Both the position numbers and the translations under genes were made by a program. Below are positions 51,300-58,463 of a DNA stretch of 64,000 nt, piece after piece (position 1 is the stretch's first letter; every line of letters starts with the position of its first letter). The notes beneath the pieces are model-generated. The model searched no databases, was not told where the DNA came from, and saw nothing but the letters and a program-made list of their open reading frames with translations. The DNA comes from Chloroflexota bacterium (GTDB lineage: Bacteria; Chloroflexota; UBA11872), in the NCBI GenBank assembly GCA_022825895.1, contig JAJDVX010000033.1, forward strand, positions 186,001 to 250,000. Direction: 5' to 3'.

Positions 51300-51932
51300 T
51301 CAGTTCCGCCGAGCGTCCAGCTTTTCCCGGAGGCGGCGCAGCGCCTGTTCCATCCGCAAGTCCAGCAACTCGAGCTCCAAGGCCAGCAGGTCCGCCAGCG
51401 AGTCGGCTTCCAACAGGCGTTGGGCGCTCCCCGGGCCGGTGGGTATTCCGGCCGCGATCAGATAGGCCAGCTGCATGGGATCGTCCGGTAGTTCGAACTC
51501 CGGCATGTAGCCGGCCTGGATCTCGATCATCAGGGTCACCAGCCGCTCGAAGCGCTCCCGCACGTCCTCCACGGCCTGCAACGTGGCGTCGTCGGAGTCG
51601 GCCGGCATGGGCGCCAGTTCCACCTCGCCGACGACGTGCGGTTCTTCGGCCACGATGCGCTCGATCCGGAAGCGCGTCTCGCCCAGGGCCAGCAGGTTGA
51701 AGCGGCCGTCGGGCAGGTACTCAACCTTCTCCACCCGTGCCGTGGTGCCGATCTGGTAGGGAATGGCCGTCGGGCCCACTTCCTCGCCCTCGGCGATCAG
51801 GACCACCCCAAACTCGCCTTTGGTCTCGATGCAGCGGCCCAGCATGGACCGGTAGCGCGGCTCGAAAATGTGCAGTGGCAGGCGCATGCCGGGAAACAGC
51901 ACCGTGTTGAGCGGGAAAAGGTCAAGCCGCAT
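51300..51932 (-). CDS. LON-substrate-binding (LON N-terminal) domain protein
   Basis: 210 residues from MRLDLFPLNTVLFPGMRLPL (51932). This is the N-terminal LON domain alone (FEPRYRSMLGRC, GEFGVVLI, NLLALGETRFRIERI, LAYLIAAGIP), without ATPase or protease domains. The rest is helical and ends in a charged coil (LRMEQALRRLREKLDARR). Stand-alone proteins of this kind are common, with unknown roles in protein quality control. It is divergent from the first ABC operon. Confidence 0.88.
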   Translation of the reverse strand: MRLDLFPLNTVLFPGMRLPLHIFEPRYRSMLGRCIETKGEFGVVLIAEGEEVGPTAIPYQIGTTARVEKVEYLPDGRFNLLALGETRFRIERIVAEEPHVVGEVELAPMPADSDDATLQAVEDVRERFERLVTLMIEIQAGYMPEFELPDDPMQLAYLIAAGIPTGPGSAQRLLEADSLADLLALELELLDLRMEQALRRLREKLDARRN

Positions 51933-52072
51933 GCGGCAGTCTAGGCGGTAGGCGGCGGCCGTAACGTTTGCCACATAGCCGCTGTCGTCTTGACTGATAC
52001 ATTGAGGCGCCCTGACCACGAGAACCCACCGGACTGTCCCCCGCGGGCGGGCGCGGAGGCGTCCGGGCCGAC

Positions 52073-52963
52073 ATGAGCGACATCGCCATCCAGACGTGGG
52101 GCTTGACCAAGCACTACGGCGACGTTGAGGCCCTCACCGACCTGAATCTGGAAGTCCGTACCGGTGAGATCTTTGGCTACCTGGGGCCTAACGGCGCCGG
52201 CAAGACCACCACCATCCGCCTGCTCATGGGCCTCATGCGTCCCACGCGCGGACGCGCCGAAGTGCTGGGCCTCGACGTCCACCGCGACGGTCCCGCCGCC
52301 CGCGACGCCATGAGCTTCCTGCCCAGCGACAGCAGCCTCTACGAGTTCATGAAGGTCGGCCAGTACCTGGACGCTTTTGGCCGCTTGACCAATGCGCCGC
52401 GGAAGCGGCGCGACGAGCTGACCGAGCGGCTGGAACTGGACACCTCCCGCAAGATCGGCGACCTCTCGATGGGCAACCGCCAGAAGGTCGTCGTGGTGCG
52501 GGCGCTGCAAGAGGACGTGCCCGTGTACGTGGTCGACGAACCCACGCGCGGTCTCGATCCGCTGGTCCAGCAGGAGTTCGGCAAGATCATCAGCGAGCTG
52601 CGCGACGCGGGCCGCACCGTGCTGCTCTCCACCCACGTACTCTCCGAGGCCGAGGCTCTCTGCGACCGCGTCGGCATCCTGCGCCTGGGGCGGCTGGTCC
52701 AGGTTGACACCGTCGCCGATCTCAGTATCGCCCGCGTGCGGCGTGTCACGGTCACCTTCGACGGCGAGGCGCCCGCCGACCTGACAATCCCGGGCGTCAG
52801 CGACATCAGCGTCGAAGACGGCACGGCGCGCTTCGAAGTCAGCGGATCGATCGACCCGGTCATCAAGGCGCTGGCCCGCTACACGGTCGTCGACCTGGAG
52901 ACCGACGAACCCAGCTTCGAGGAGTCGTTCCTCCAGCACTACGAGAGCGAGGGTGGCGCATGA
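52073..52963 (+). CDS. ABC-2 exporter ATP-binding protein
   Basis: 296 residues. Walker A LGPNGAGKTTTIRLLMGLM (about 39-57), signature LSMGNRQKVVV (Gly after LSM kept, the usual final Gln-Arg altered), Walker B VYVVDEPTRGLDPLVQ (about 154-169) and switch His in LLSTHVLSEAEAL. The C-terminal 80 residues are an accessory domain (VRRVTVTFDGEAPADL) seen in ABC-2 exporters. It overlaps the permease gene by four bases. The substrate is unknown. Confidence 0.92.
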   Translation: MSDIAIQTWGLTKHYGDVEALTDLNLEVRTGEIFGYLGPNGAGKTTTIRLLMGLMRPTRGRAEVLGLDVHRDGPAARDAMSFLPSDSSLYEFMKVGQYLDAFGRLTNAPRKRRDELTERLELDTSRKIGDLSMGNRQKVVVVRALQEDVPVYVVDEPTRGLDPLVQQEFGKIISELRDAGRTVLLSTHVLSEAEALCDRVGILRLGRLVQVDTVADLSIARVRRVTVTFDGEAPADLTIPGVSDISVEDGTARFEVSGSIDPVIKALARYTVVDLETDEPSFEESFLQHYESEGGA

Positions 52964-53769
52964 ACCTCAGCATCATCCGCGTGACCCTGCGCACCCGCCG
53001 TTTGGCGACCTTCTGGTTTGACATCGGGATCTTCGCGCTGGGCCTGCTGATCATGGGCCTGTGGCCGCTGTTCGCCGAAAACTGGGACGACCTCACCCAG
53101 GCCATGGGCGGCAGCGAAGTCTTTGGCGGCACCCAGGTCGCCGGAGCGACGGCGCAGCAGAACACCTTCTACAGCTACTTCAGCTCGCAGTACACCAGCA
53201 CCCTGATGCTGGTGCTCGCCTATTTCGGCGTCTGGTTCGGCGCCGGGCTGATCACGCGCGACTTCGGGTCCGGCACGCTGGATGTGCTGCTGTCCGCGCC
53301 GATCAGCCGCACGCGCTTCCTGCTATCGCGCATCGCGGCCTTGCTGGTCCTCACCACCGTGGTCATTGCCGCTTCCTACGTTTCCATCCTGATTGGCGCG
53401 GCCATCTGGGCCGGCGAGGTCGAGTTGGGCGCGCTCGAGTTGCTGCTGGTCCACCTGCAAATGCTCGTCTTCACGCTGGCCATCGCCGGCGGCGGGCTCC
53501 TGCTGGCCACGCTGATCCTGCAGCCGGGACGTACCTACGGTCTGGCCGCCGGCATCATCGTAATCATGTTCGTGTTGCTGCTCGTGGCGGATATCGCGTC
53601 CAACCTGGAGTGGCTGGAGAAGATCAGCATCTTCGGCTACTGGAACCCGGTGGACCAGCTCGGGCCCGGCGACTTCATCTGGCGAGACACTCTCGTGCTG
53701 GGCGTTACCGCCGTGGTTACGGCAGCCCTCGCGCTCGCCATCTTCCGGCGTCGCGACATCGTCGCCTGA
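52960..53769 (+). CDS. ABC-2 type permease
   Basis: 269 residues with about six membrane helices and a large first extracytoplasmic loop after helix 1 (WPLFAENWDDLTQAMGG). The family segment ITRDFGSGTLDVLLSAPISRTRFLLSR links helices 2 and 3, then LVLTTVVIAASYVSILIGAAI. The C-terminus IFRRRDIVA is like that of other subunits in this region. Coupled to the ATPase gene by an ATGA overlap. Export of lipid, drug or peptide cannot be distinguished. Confidence 0.9.
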   Translation: MNLSIIRVTLRTRRLATFWFDIGIFALGLLIMGLWPLFAENWDDLTQAMGGSEVFGGTQVAGATAQQNTFYSYFSSQYTSTLMLVLAYFGVWFGAGLITRDFGSGTLDVLLSAPISRTRFLLSRIAALLVLTTVVIAASYVSILIGAAIWAGEVELGALELLLVHLQMLVFTLAIAGGGLLLATLILQPGRTYGLAAGIIVIMFVLLLVADIASNLEWLEKISIFGYWNPVDQLGPGDFIWRDTLVLGVTAVVTAALALAIFRRRDIVA

Positions 53770-53847
53770 ATTCCGTCTGCCGCCGCCGCGCGGCATTGCG
53801 ATACTCGGAGTTGCGCCACCCGTCCGAAATCCCATGAAAGTCCCGCC

Positions 53848-54345
53848 GTGCCGCGTGCCGAGGGCTCGGAAACGCTCGGGCTCGGGGACCCCGCGCCCCG
53901 CTTCACCCTGCCGCTCGCTTCGGATCCCGATCAGCTCTGCGAGATTCCCGCCAGGAGCCAGTGGCAACTCCTGATCTTCCTCCGCCATACCTGGTGACCG
54001 AACTGCCGGAGATATCTGGCGCAGCTCGCGGGCGAGCTGGAGGAATGGGAGCGACGCAAGGTGAGTATTGCGGGGGTGTACGGGCAGGGGCCTGAGGGCG
54101 TGCGGCGCTTCGCCAGGGGTCTGACGCTGCCCTTCCCCCTCCTGGCTGATCCCGACCGCGCCGCAATCCGCCGCTACGGCGTCTACGTCCGCGCCAACTT
54201 CGAGTCCTGGAACATCGCCCGTCCCAGCGTGTTCCTGGTCGACCCCGGGGGCCGTATCCGCTTCATCAGCGTAGGTGCCCACCAACGCGACTGGCCGGAT
54301 TCCGGCAACCTGCTCGCAATCATCGACAGCGCCGCCTACACCTAG
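53848..54345 (+). CDS. Predicted selenoprotein: peroxiredoxin-like (AhpC/TSA fold) with Sec (TGA) in a UxxC active site
   Basis: One continuous frame from GTG 53848 to TAG 54343-54345 if TGA 53995-53997 is read as selenocysteine: 165 residues with Sec50. Before the TGA: GLGDPAPRFTLPLA, the AhpC/TSA N-terminal pattern, then QWQLLIFLRHTW. After it: PNCRRYLAQLAGELEEW, GLTLPFPLLADPDRAAIRRYGV and RPSVFLVDPGGRIRFISVG. The join reads LRHTW-U-PNCRR, where relatives have W-C-P-x-C. A stem-loop follows the TGA at SECIS distance, and a complete selB is in the window. Both flanking halves keep the fold and codon style, so a decayed gene is unlikely. It sits between two ABC exporter operons. The GTG is the only standard start after the permease stop in this frame. 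Confidence 0.8.
53995..54045 (+). promoter_or_regulatory. Putative bacterial SECIS element with Sec codon
   Basis: TGA 53995-53997 is followed, 24 bases later, by CAGCTCGC (54022-54029), a two-base GG, then GCGAGCTG (54032-54039), a perfect 8-bp stem. Opening the innermost pair gives the four-base loop CGGG about 31 bases after the TGA. Known bacterial SECIS hairpins have a G-containing apical loop within roughly 16-37 bases of the Sec codon, so size and position fit. SelB binding is inferred. Confidence 0.6.
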
Positions 54346-54539
54346 ATTCAGCCGCCGCCGACCAACAGTCCGTAGTCCTTAAGGCCGATTCGACGGGTGA
54401 GAATTACGCCGTTCGGGCGATGGCGGGGCGACTGGCGACGCTTACATTGAGGCCTGTCCACAGCCATTGAGGAGCGCAGAATGACACTCACGTCCCATCA
54501 CTCCCGGCCCTTCGCGCGGTCGGGTTCGCGAGAGCCGCG

Positions 54540-55454
54540 ATGAACGACGTCGTGATCCAGACCACCGAGCTAACCAAGCGCTACGGCCGCGTGCTGGCCG
54601 TGGACCGGCTCTCGCTGCAGGTGCCGCGCGGCCACGTGTTCGGCCTGCTCGGCCCCAACGGCGCGGGCAAGACCACCGTGATGGGCATGTTGCTGGGGCT
54701 GGTCCGGCCCACGTCCGGGAGCTTCAGTCTGCTGGGAACTAACGGCGGCGGCCGGGACGCCCTGCGCCGCATCGGTGCGATCGTGGAAACGCCGGCGTTT
54801 TACCCCTACCTCTCGGGCCGCCGCAATCTGGCCTACTTCCAGGGTGTGATGGGTCGAAACGACGCACGCGAACTGGACCGGTTGCTGGATCTCGTCGGGC
54901 TGGCCGGGCGCGCGAACGACGCCTTCAAGACCTACTCGCTGGGCATGAAGCAACGCCTGGGCCTGGCCTACGCCCTGCTGGGAGATCCCGAATTGCTGCT
55001 GCTGGACGAGCCCACCAACGGCATGGATCCCGCCGGCATGGCCGAAGTTCGCGACCTGATTCGCGATCTCGGGCGCGAAGGCCGCACGATCCTGCTCTCC
55101 AGCCACCTGCTCAACGAGGTCGAGCAGGTGTGCGACAGCGTGGCCATCATTGCCAGGGGGCGCCTGGTGGTGCAGGGCGACGTGGCCGACCTGCTGCGTC
55201 CGCAGGAACAGGTGCGTGTGCGGACTACCGACGACGCCAGGGCCCTGGAGATCCTGACGGCATCGGCTGAGGTAGAGGCCGCCAGCGCCGCGGATGACGC
55301 GCTGGTCGTAACGATCGCGCACGAGCGCTCGTCCGAACTGACCGCCCTGCTAAGTAAGCAAGAGGTCTACGTCACCGAAATCGCCCCGCTCCAGGTCTCG
55401 CTGGAGCAGTACTTCCTGGACATCACCGGCGAGAACGGAGAACGATCCGAATGA
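54540..55454 (+). CDS. ABC-2 exporter ATP-binding protein
   Basis: 304 residues. Walker A LLGPNGAGKTTVMGMLLGLV (about 36-55), FYPYLSGRRNLAYFQGVMGR, signature YSLGMKQRLGLAYALLGDP (about 131-149), Walker B LLLLDEPTNGMDPAGMAEV and LLSSHLLNEVEQVCD. The C-terminal domain (LLRPQEQVRVRTTDDARALE) is typical of bacitracin/multidrug-type exporters (BcrA/YxlF-like). It overlaps the first of two tandem permease genes by four bases. Confidence 0.93.
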   Translation: MNDVVIQTTELTKRYGRVLAVDRLSLQVPRGHVFGLLGPNGAGKTTVMGMLLGLVRPTSGSFSLLGTNGGGRDALRRIGAIVETPAFYPYLSGRRNLAYFQGVMGRNDARELDRLLDLVGLAGRANDAFKTYSLGMKQRLGLAYALLGDPELLLLDEPTNGMDPAGMAEVRDLIRDLGREGRTILLSSHLLNEVEQVCDSVAIIARGRLVVQGDVADLLRPQEQVRVRTTDDARALEILTASAEVEAASAADDALVVTIAHERSSELTALLSKQEVYVTEIAPLQVSLEQYFLDITGENGERSE

Positions 55455-56338
55455 TTGCCCAGGTTCTGCCCCTGACCCGCCTGGAGTGGTACAAGCTCCG
55501 CCACCGCCGCATGCCCTGGATCCTGTTGGGTTTCGCCGTGCTGCTGGTGCAGATCGCCTTCTGGGCTAGCTATGCGCTGTTCCGTAGCGGCGAGGTGGCG
55601 GTCGGTGAAGGTGGAGCGTCAAGCACGACCACGATCTCGACCACCGACCAGTTTCTCGAGATGTTTGCCTTTCCGACCAGCCTCACCAACGGGCTCATCG
55701 TCGCGCACGGGTTCGGCGGCATCCTGCTCATGATCCTGGCCGCGTCGCTGATCGGAACGGAATACGGCTGGGGCACGCTGCGCACCGCGCTGACCAAGGG
55801 CACGGGTCGCTGGCCGCTGCTGGCCGCCAAGCTACTGATGCTGGCCGGGCTCAGCGTCGCCGTCCTTATCGTTGCCACCGCGTCGGTAGCCGTGAGTAGC
55901 GCGATAGCCCTGGCAACCCTGGACGCAGTCTGGATCTCGTCCTCCGCCGACTGGTCCGATCTTGGCATCGGGTTCGGCAAAGCCGTCTTCGGCATGCTGC
56001 CCTACATTGCGCTGGCGGTATTCGCGGCGGTCCTGACGTCATCCTCGGGCGCCGCTATCGGCATATCGCTGGGCTACTACTTCGTGGAGTCGATCCTGGT
56101 GAACGTGCTGGCCGGTTTCGACTGGTTTCAGCGCGTCGCCGGTTTCATCCTGGGGCGAGCCGTCAGCGGATGGGTGCAGACCGAAACCGGCGTGTCGTTC
56201 CAGTCGTCAGGGACGACCGCCGGACTCCCGGACGCTTCGCAGTCATTTCTTGTCCTCCTGGCCTATGTCGTCGTGCTGAGCGGCGCGGCCTTCTGGGTAT
56301 TCCAGCGCCGCGAAGTCGCCGGCGCCAGGGGCGAGTAG
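55451..56338 (+). CDS. ABC-2 type permease (first of tandem pair)
   Basis: 295 residues, about six membrane helices. The N-terminus LPLTRLEWYKLRHRRMPWIL and the second-loop motif ASLIGTEYGWGTLRTALTKG are family features. The C-terminus WVFQRREVAGARGE is nearly the same as in the next gene (WIFQRRDIAGAKGE). The two are tandem paralogues and probably form a heterodimeric channel with the ATPase upstream. Substrate unknown. Confidence 0.9.
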   Translation: MIAQVLPLTRLEWYKLRHRRMPWILLGFAVLLVQIAFWASYALFRSGEVAVGEGGASSTTTISTTDQFLEMFAFPTSLTNGLIVAHGFGGILLMILAASLIGTEYGWGTLRTALTKGTGRWPLLAAKLLMLAGLSVAVLIVATASVAVSSAIALATLDAVWISSSADWSDLGIGFGKAVFGMLPYIALAVFAAVLTSSSGAAIGISLGYYFVESILVNVLAGFDWFQRVAGFILGRAVSGWVQTETGVSFQSSGTTAGLPDASQSFLVLLAYVVVLSGAAFWVFQRREVAGARGE

Positions 56339-56421
56339 CGGCCCATGCAGGACAATGCGCCCCGCACATCCGCTGCGCTCGACCTCCTGAACTCTCCTTA
56401 TCAAAAGAGGGAACGGCCCAA

Positions 56422-57324
56422 ATGATTGCTGAAACCCTGTCCCTCACCCGCTGGGAGTGGTTCAAGCTGCGCCGCCGCCGGATGCCCTGGATCCTGCTGT
56501 TCGTGAGCGTGCTGCTGTTGCAGATCACGTTCTGGAGCGCCTATGCCTTGTTCCGCGTCGGCGACGAGGTGACGCTGGGCGACGGCGGCGCCGCCAGCGT
56601 CAGCGGAGACTTCCTGGGACTCCTGGCCTTTCCAAACAACGCGGTAATCGGGCTCGCAATCTCGCACGGGTTCAGCATCATCCTCATCATGATCCTGGCC
56701 GCCTCGCTGACCGGCACCGAATACGGCTGGGGCACGGTGCGCACGGTCCTGACGCGCGGCGCCGGACGCTGGCAATTGCTGGCCTCCAAGCTGCTGCTCG
56801 TCGCGCTCCTGGGCGTTGGCGCGCTGGTCGTCGGGGCGCTCAGCATGGCGTTGAGCAGCTTCATCGCCTCGCTGACGTTGGAAGGCGGCGCCTGGCTTGC
56901 CGAGTCGGCGGAATGGGTCGAGGTGGCGCGCACGTTCGGTAAGGCCATCTTTGGGTTGCTGCCCTACGTCGCGCTGGGCGTGTTCTTCGCCGTCCTGACC
57001 ACGTCCTCCGGCACGGCCATCGGGCTGGCCCTCGGCTACGCCGTGGCGGAGGGCATCGTGATCAGCATCCTGGTCAACTTCGACTGGTTCGAGCGTTTCT
57101 CCGGCTACATCCTCGGTCAGGCGGTCGGGGGTTGGCTGGGCACGACCGGCGGCGCGCTCTTCTCGGGAGGCGGCGACGATTCGTTTGGCGAAGCCGCCGT
57201 TCTCGCCATGCAACCCGAAGCCCTGCACGGCTTCCTGGTCTCGCTGGCCTATATCGTGATCCTCAGCGGCCTGTCCTTCTGGATCTTCCAACGCCGCGAC
57301 ATCGCCGGCGCAAAGGGCGAGTAG
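56422..57324 (+). CDS. ABC-2 type permease (second of tandem pair)
   Basis: 300 residues from ATG 56422, with GAGGGA upstream; an open frame to 56170 overlaps the previous gene and is rejected. It closely parallels its neighbour: LSLTRWEWFKLRRRRMPWIL, AASLTGTEYGWGTVRTVLTRG, TSSGTAIGLALGYAVAEGIV. The 83-base gap between the two permeases has its own ribosome site. A hairpin that could end the operon follows. Confidence 0.9.
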   Translation: MIAETLSLTRWEWFKLRRRRMPWILLFVSVLLLQITFWSAYALFRVGDEVTLGDGGAASVSGDFLGLLAFPNNAVIGLAISHGFSIILIMILAASLTGTEYGWGTVRTVLTRGAGRWQLLASKLLLVALLGVGALVVGALSMALSSFIASLTLEGGAWLAESAEWVEVARTFGKAIFGLLPYVALGVFFAVLTTSSGTAIGLALGYAVAEGIVISILVNFDWFERFSGYILGQAVGGWLGTTGGALFSGGGDDSFGEAAVLAMQPEALHGFLVSLAYIVILSGLSFWIFQRRDIAGAKGE

Positions 57325-57337
57325 CCGGCGAACGGGT

Positions 57338-57386
57338 GGTCAGGGGCTGGTGTCCGGTGGCCGGGCCTCGTCACTAGCCCCTGACC
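57338..57386. terminator. Long imperfect hairpin after the ABC operon
   Basis: GGTCAGGGGCTGGTG (57338-57352) pairs with CACTAGCCCCTGACC (57372-57386) with one mismatch; the loop holds a smaller CCGG-TGG-CCGG hairpin. No T-run follows. It lies 13 bases after the permease stop and upstream of the T-box leader, so an operon-ending structure is likely, though not a classical intrinsic terminator. Confidence 0.5.
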
Positions 57387-57479
57387 GCCAGCCGCTGCTC
57401 AAAGTCTTGACCGTCGCTGGGTCGGCGGCGACACTCCAACCCTGTAGTAAAGGCGTAGACGGAAACGCGTTTGGCGGGC

Positions 57480-57725
57480 GGCCCGCCGCAGCGAGCCCGG
57501 GACGGTGAGAGCCGGGCGGTCAGGGTCCCGCTGGAACATCCTTCCCGAGCCGCCGGTCGAAGGCCCTTGAAGGCTGGTAGAACCGGACGGAGTTGCGCTC
57601 CGTGATCGGCGCAACGGCATCCGCCTCGCGGCGCGTGCCGGGCGAGCGGTGCGGCCGTCTGGCCGCGCAACGCGGGTGGTACCGCGGGTTCTTCGACCCG
57701 TCCCGTTGGGGACGGGTTTTTCTTT
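57480..57725 (+). promoter_or_regulatory. T-box riboswitch (tRNA-Ile) controlling alaX-ileS
   Basis: The T-box core GGGTGGTACCGCGG is at 57674-57687. Its TGGT can pair with the 3' ACCA end of uncharged tRNA with discriminator A, as in tRNA-Ile. CGGGT (57673-57677) can pair with ACCCG (57696-57700) to form the antiterminator, which excludes the terminator stem that uses the same CCCG. A perfect 6-bp hairpin (57651-57666) is a good stem III. ATC at 57538-57540 in a GAACATC context is a candidate isoleucine specifier. The gene controlled is ileS, which agrees. Confidence 0.9.
57697..57725 (+). terminator. T-box terminator
   Basis: CCCGTCCC (57697-57704), GTTG loop, GGGACGGG (57709-57716), then TTTTTCTTT. 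It is intrinsic and sits 12 bases before the alaX start, mutually exclusive with the T-box antiterminator. Confidence 0.9.
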
Positions 57726-57736
57726 GTGGGAGCGAG

Positions 57737-58459
57737 ATGGCAACCGAGGCACTGTTCTACGCCGATAGCTACCTGCGCGATTTCGAGGCCACGGTCACGG
57801 CCGTGCGGCCGGACGGGGTGGCGCTGGACCGTACGGCCTTCTATCCGCACGGCGGCGGGCAGCCCACCGACGTCGGCGAACTGCGCGCCCACGGCCAGGT
57901 CTGGCCGGTGACCGCCGTGCGCCGCCAGGGCGGGGACATCGTGCACCGGCTGGATGGCGAATCGCCGCCGGCCGGAACCGCCGTCATCGGTCACCTGGAT
58001 TGGGACCTGCGCTACGCCTTCATGCGCCTGCACACCGCGCTGCACGCCCTTTCCGGCGTGGTCTGGACCGGCTGGCAGGCCGACGTGACCGGCAGCCACA
58101 TCTACGAGGACGGCGGCAAGGCCCGCATGGACTTCTCGCTGGAAGGCATCCGGATTAACGACGTGCGCGACGAGATCGAGGAGCGTCTCAACGCCGAACT
58201 GGCCGCCGCCCGCCCGGTGCGCGCCTACGAACTGCCCCGCGCCGAAGCCCTGGAACTGCCCGACCTCATTCGCACCCACGTCAACCTGGTCCCCGCCCAC
58301 ATCGCCAACATCCGCATCGTCGAAATCGAGGGCCTGGACCGCCAGGCCGACGGCGGCACGCATGTCGCCAACACCAGCGAAGTCGGCCGTGTCGCCATCA
58401 TCAACGCCGCCAACAAGGGGCGCATCAACCGCCGCCTCGAAATCGCCCTTACGGACTGA
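57737..58459 (+). CDS. alaX: AlaX-like aminoacyl-tRNA editing hydrolase
   Basis: 240 residues from ATG 57737, with GGGAGCGAG just upstream. It belongs to the AlaRS/ThrRS second-additional-domain superfamily, whose free-standing members deacylate mischarged tRNA-Ala. Motifs: LFYADSYLRDFEATVTAV, FYPHGGGQPTDVG (about 35-47), zinc-site HTALH (HxxxH, about 99-103), and ADGGTHVANTSEVG near 215, where the Cys of the usual CxxxH zinc motif is Asp. It is under the isoleucine T-box and four bases upstream of ileS, so it may help quality control during isoleucine stress. Confidence 0.88.
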   Translation: MATEALFYADSYLRDFEATVTAVRPDGVALDRTAFYPHGGGQPTDVGELRAHGQVWPVTAVRRQGGDIVHRLDGESPPAGTAVIGHLDWDLRYAFMRLHTALHALSGVVWTGWQADVTGSHIYEDGGKARMDFSLEGIRINDVRDEIEERLNAELAAARPVRAYELPRAEALELPDLIRTHVNLVPAHIANIRIVEIEGLDRQADGGTHVANTSEVGRVAIINAANKGRINRRLEIALTD

Positions 58460-58463
58460 TCCC

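Noticed and set aside
54061..54345. A separate 94-residue protein starting at GTG 54061
   Set aside because: It would begin in the middle of a peroxiredoxin fold. The matching N-terminal half lies in the same frame upstream, separated only by one TGA that fits selenocysteine.
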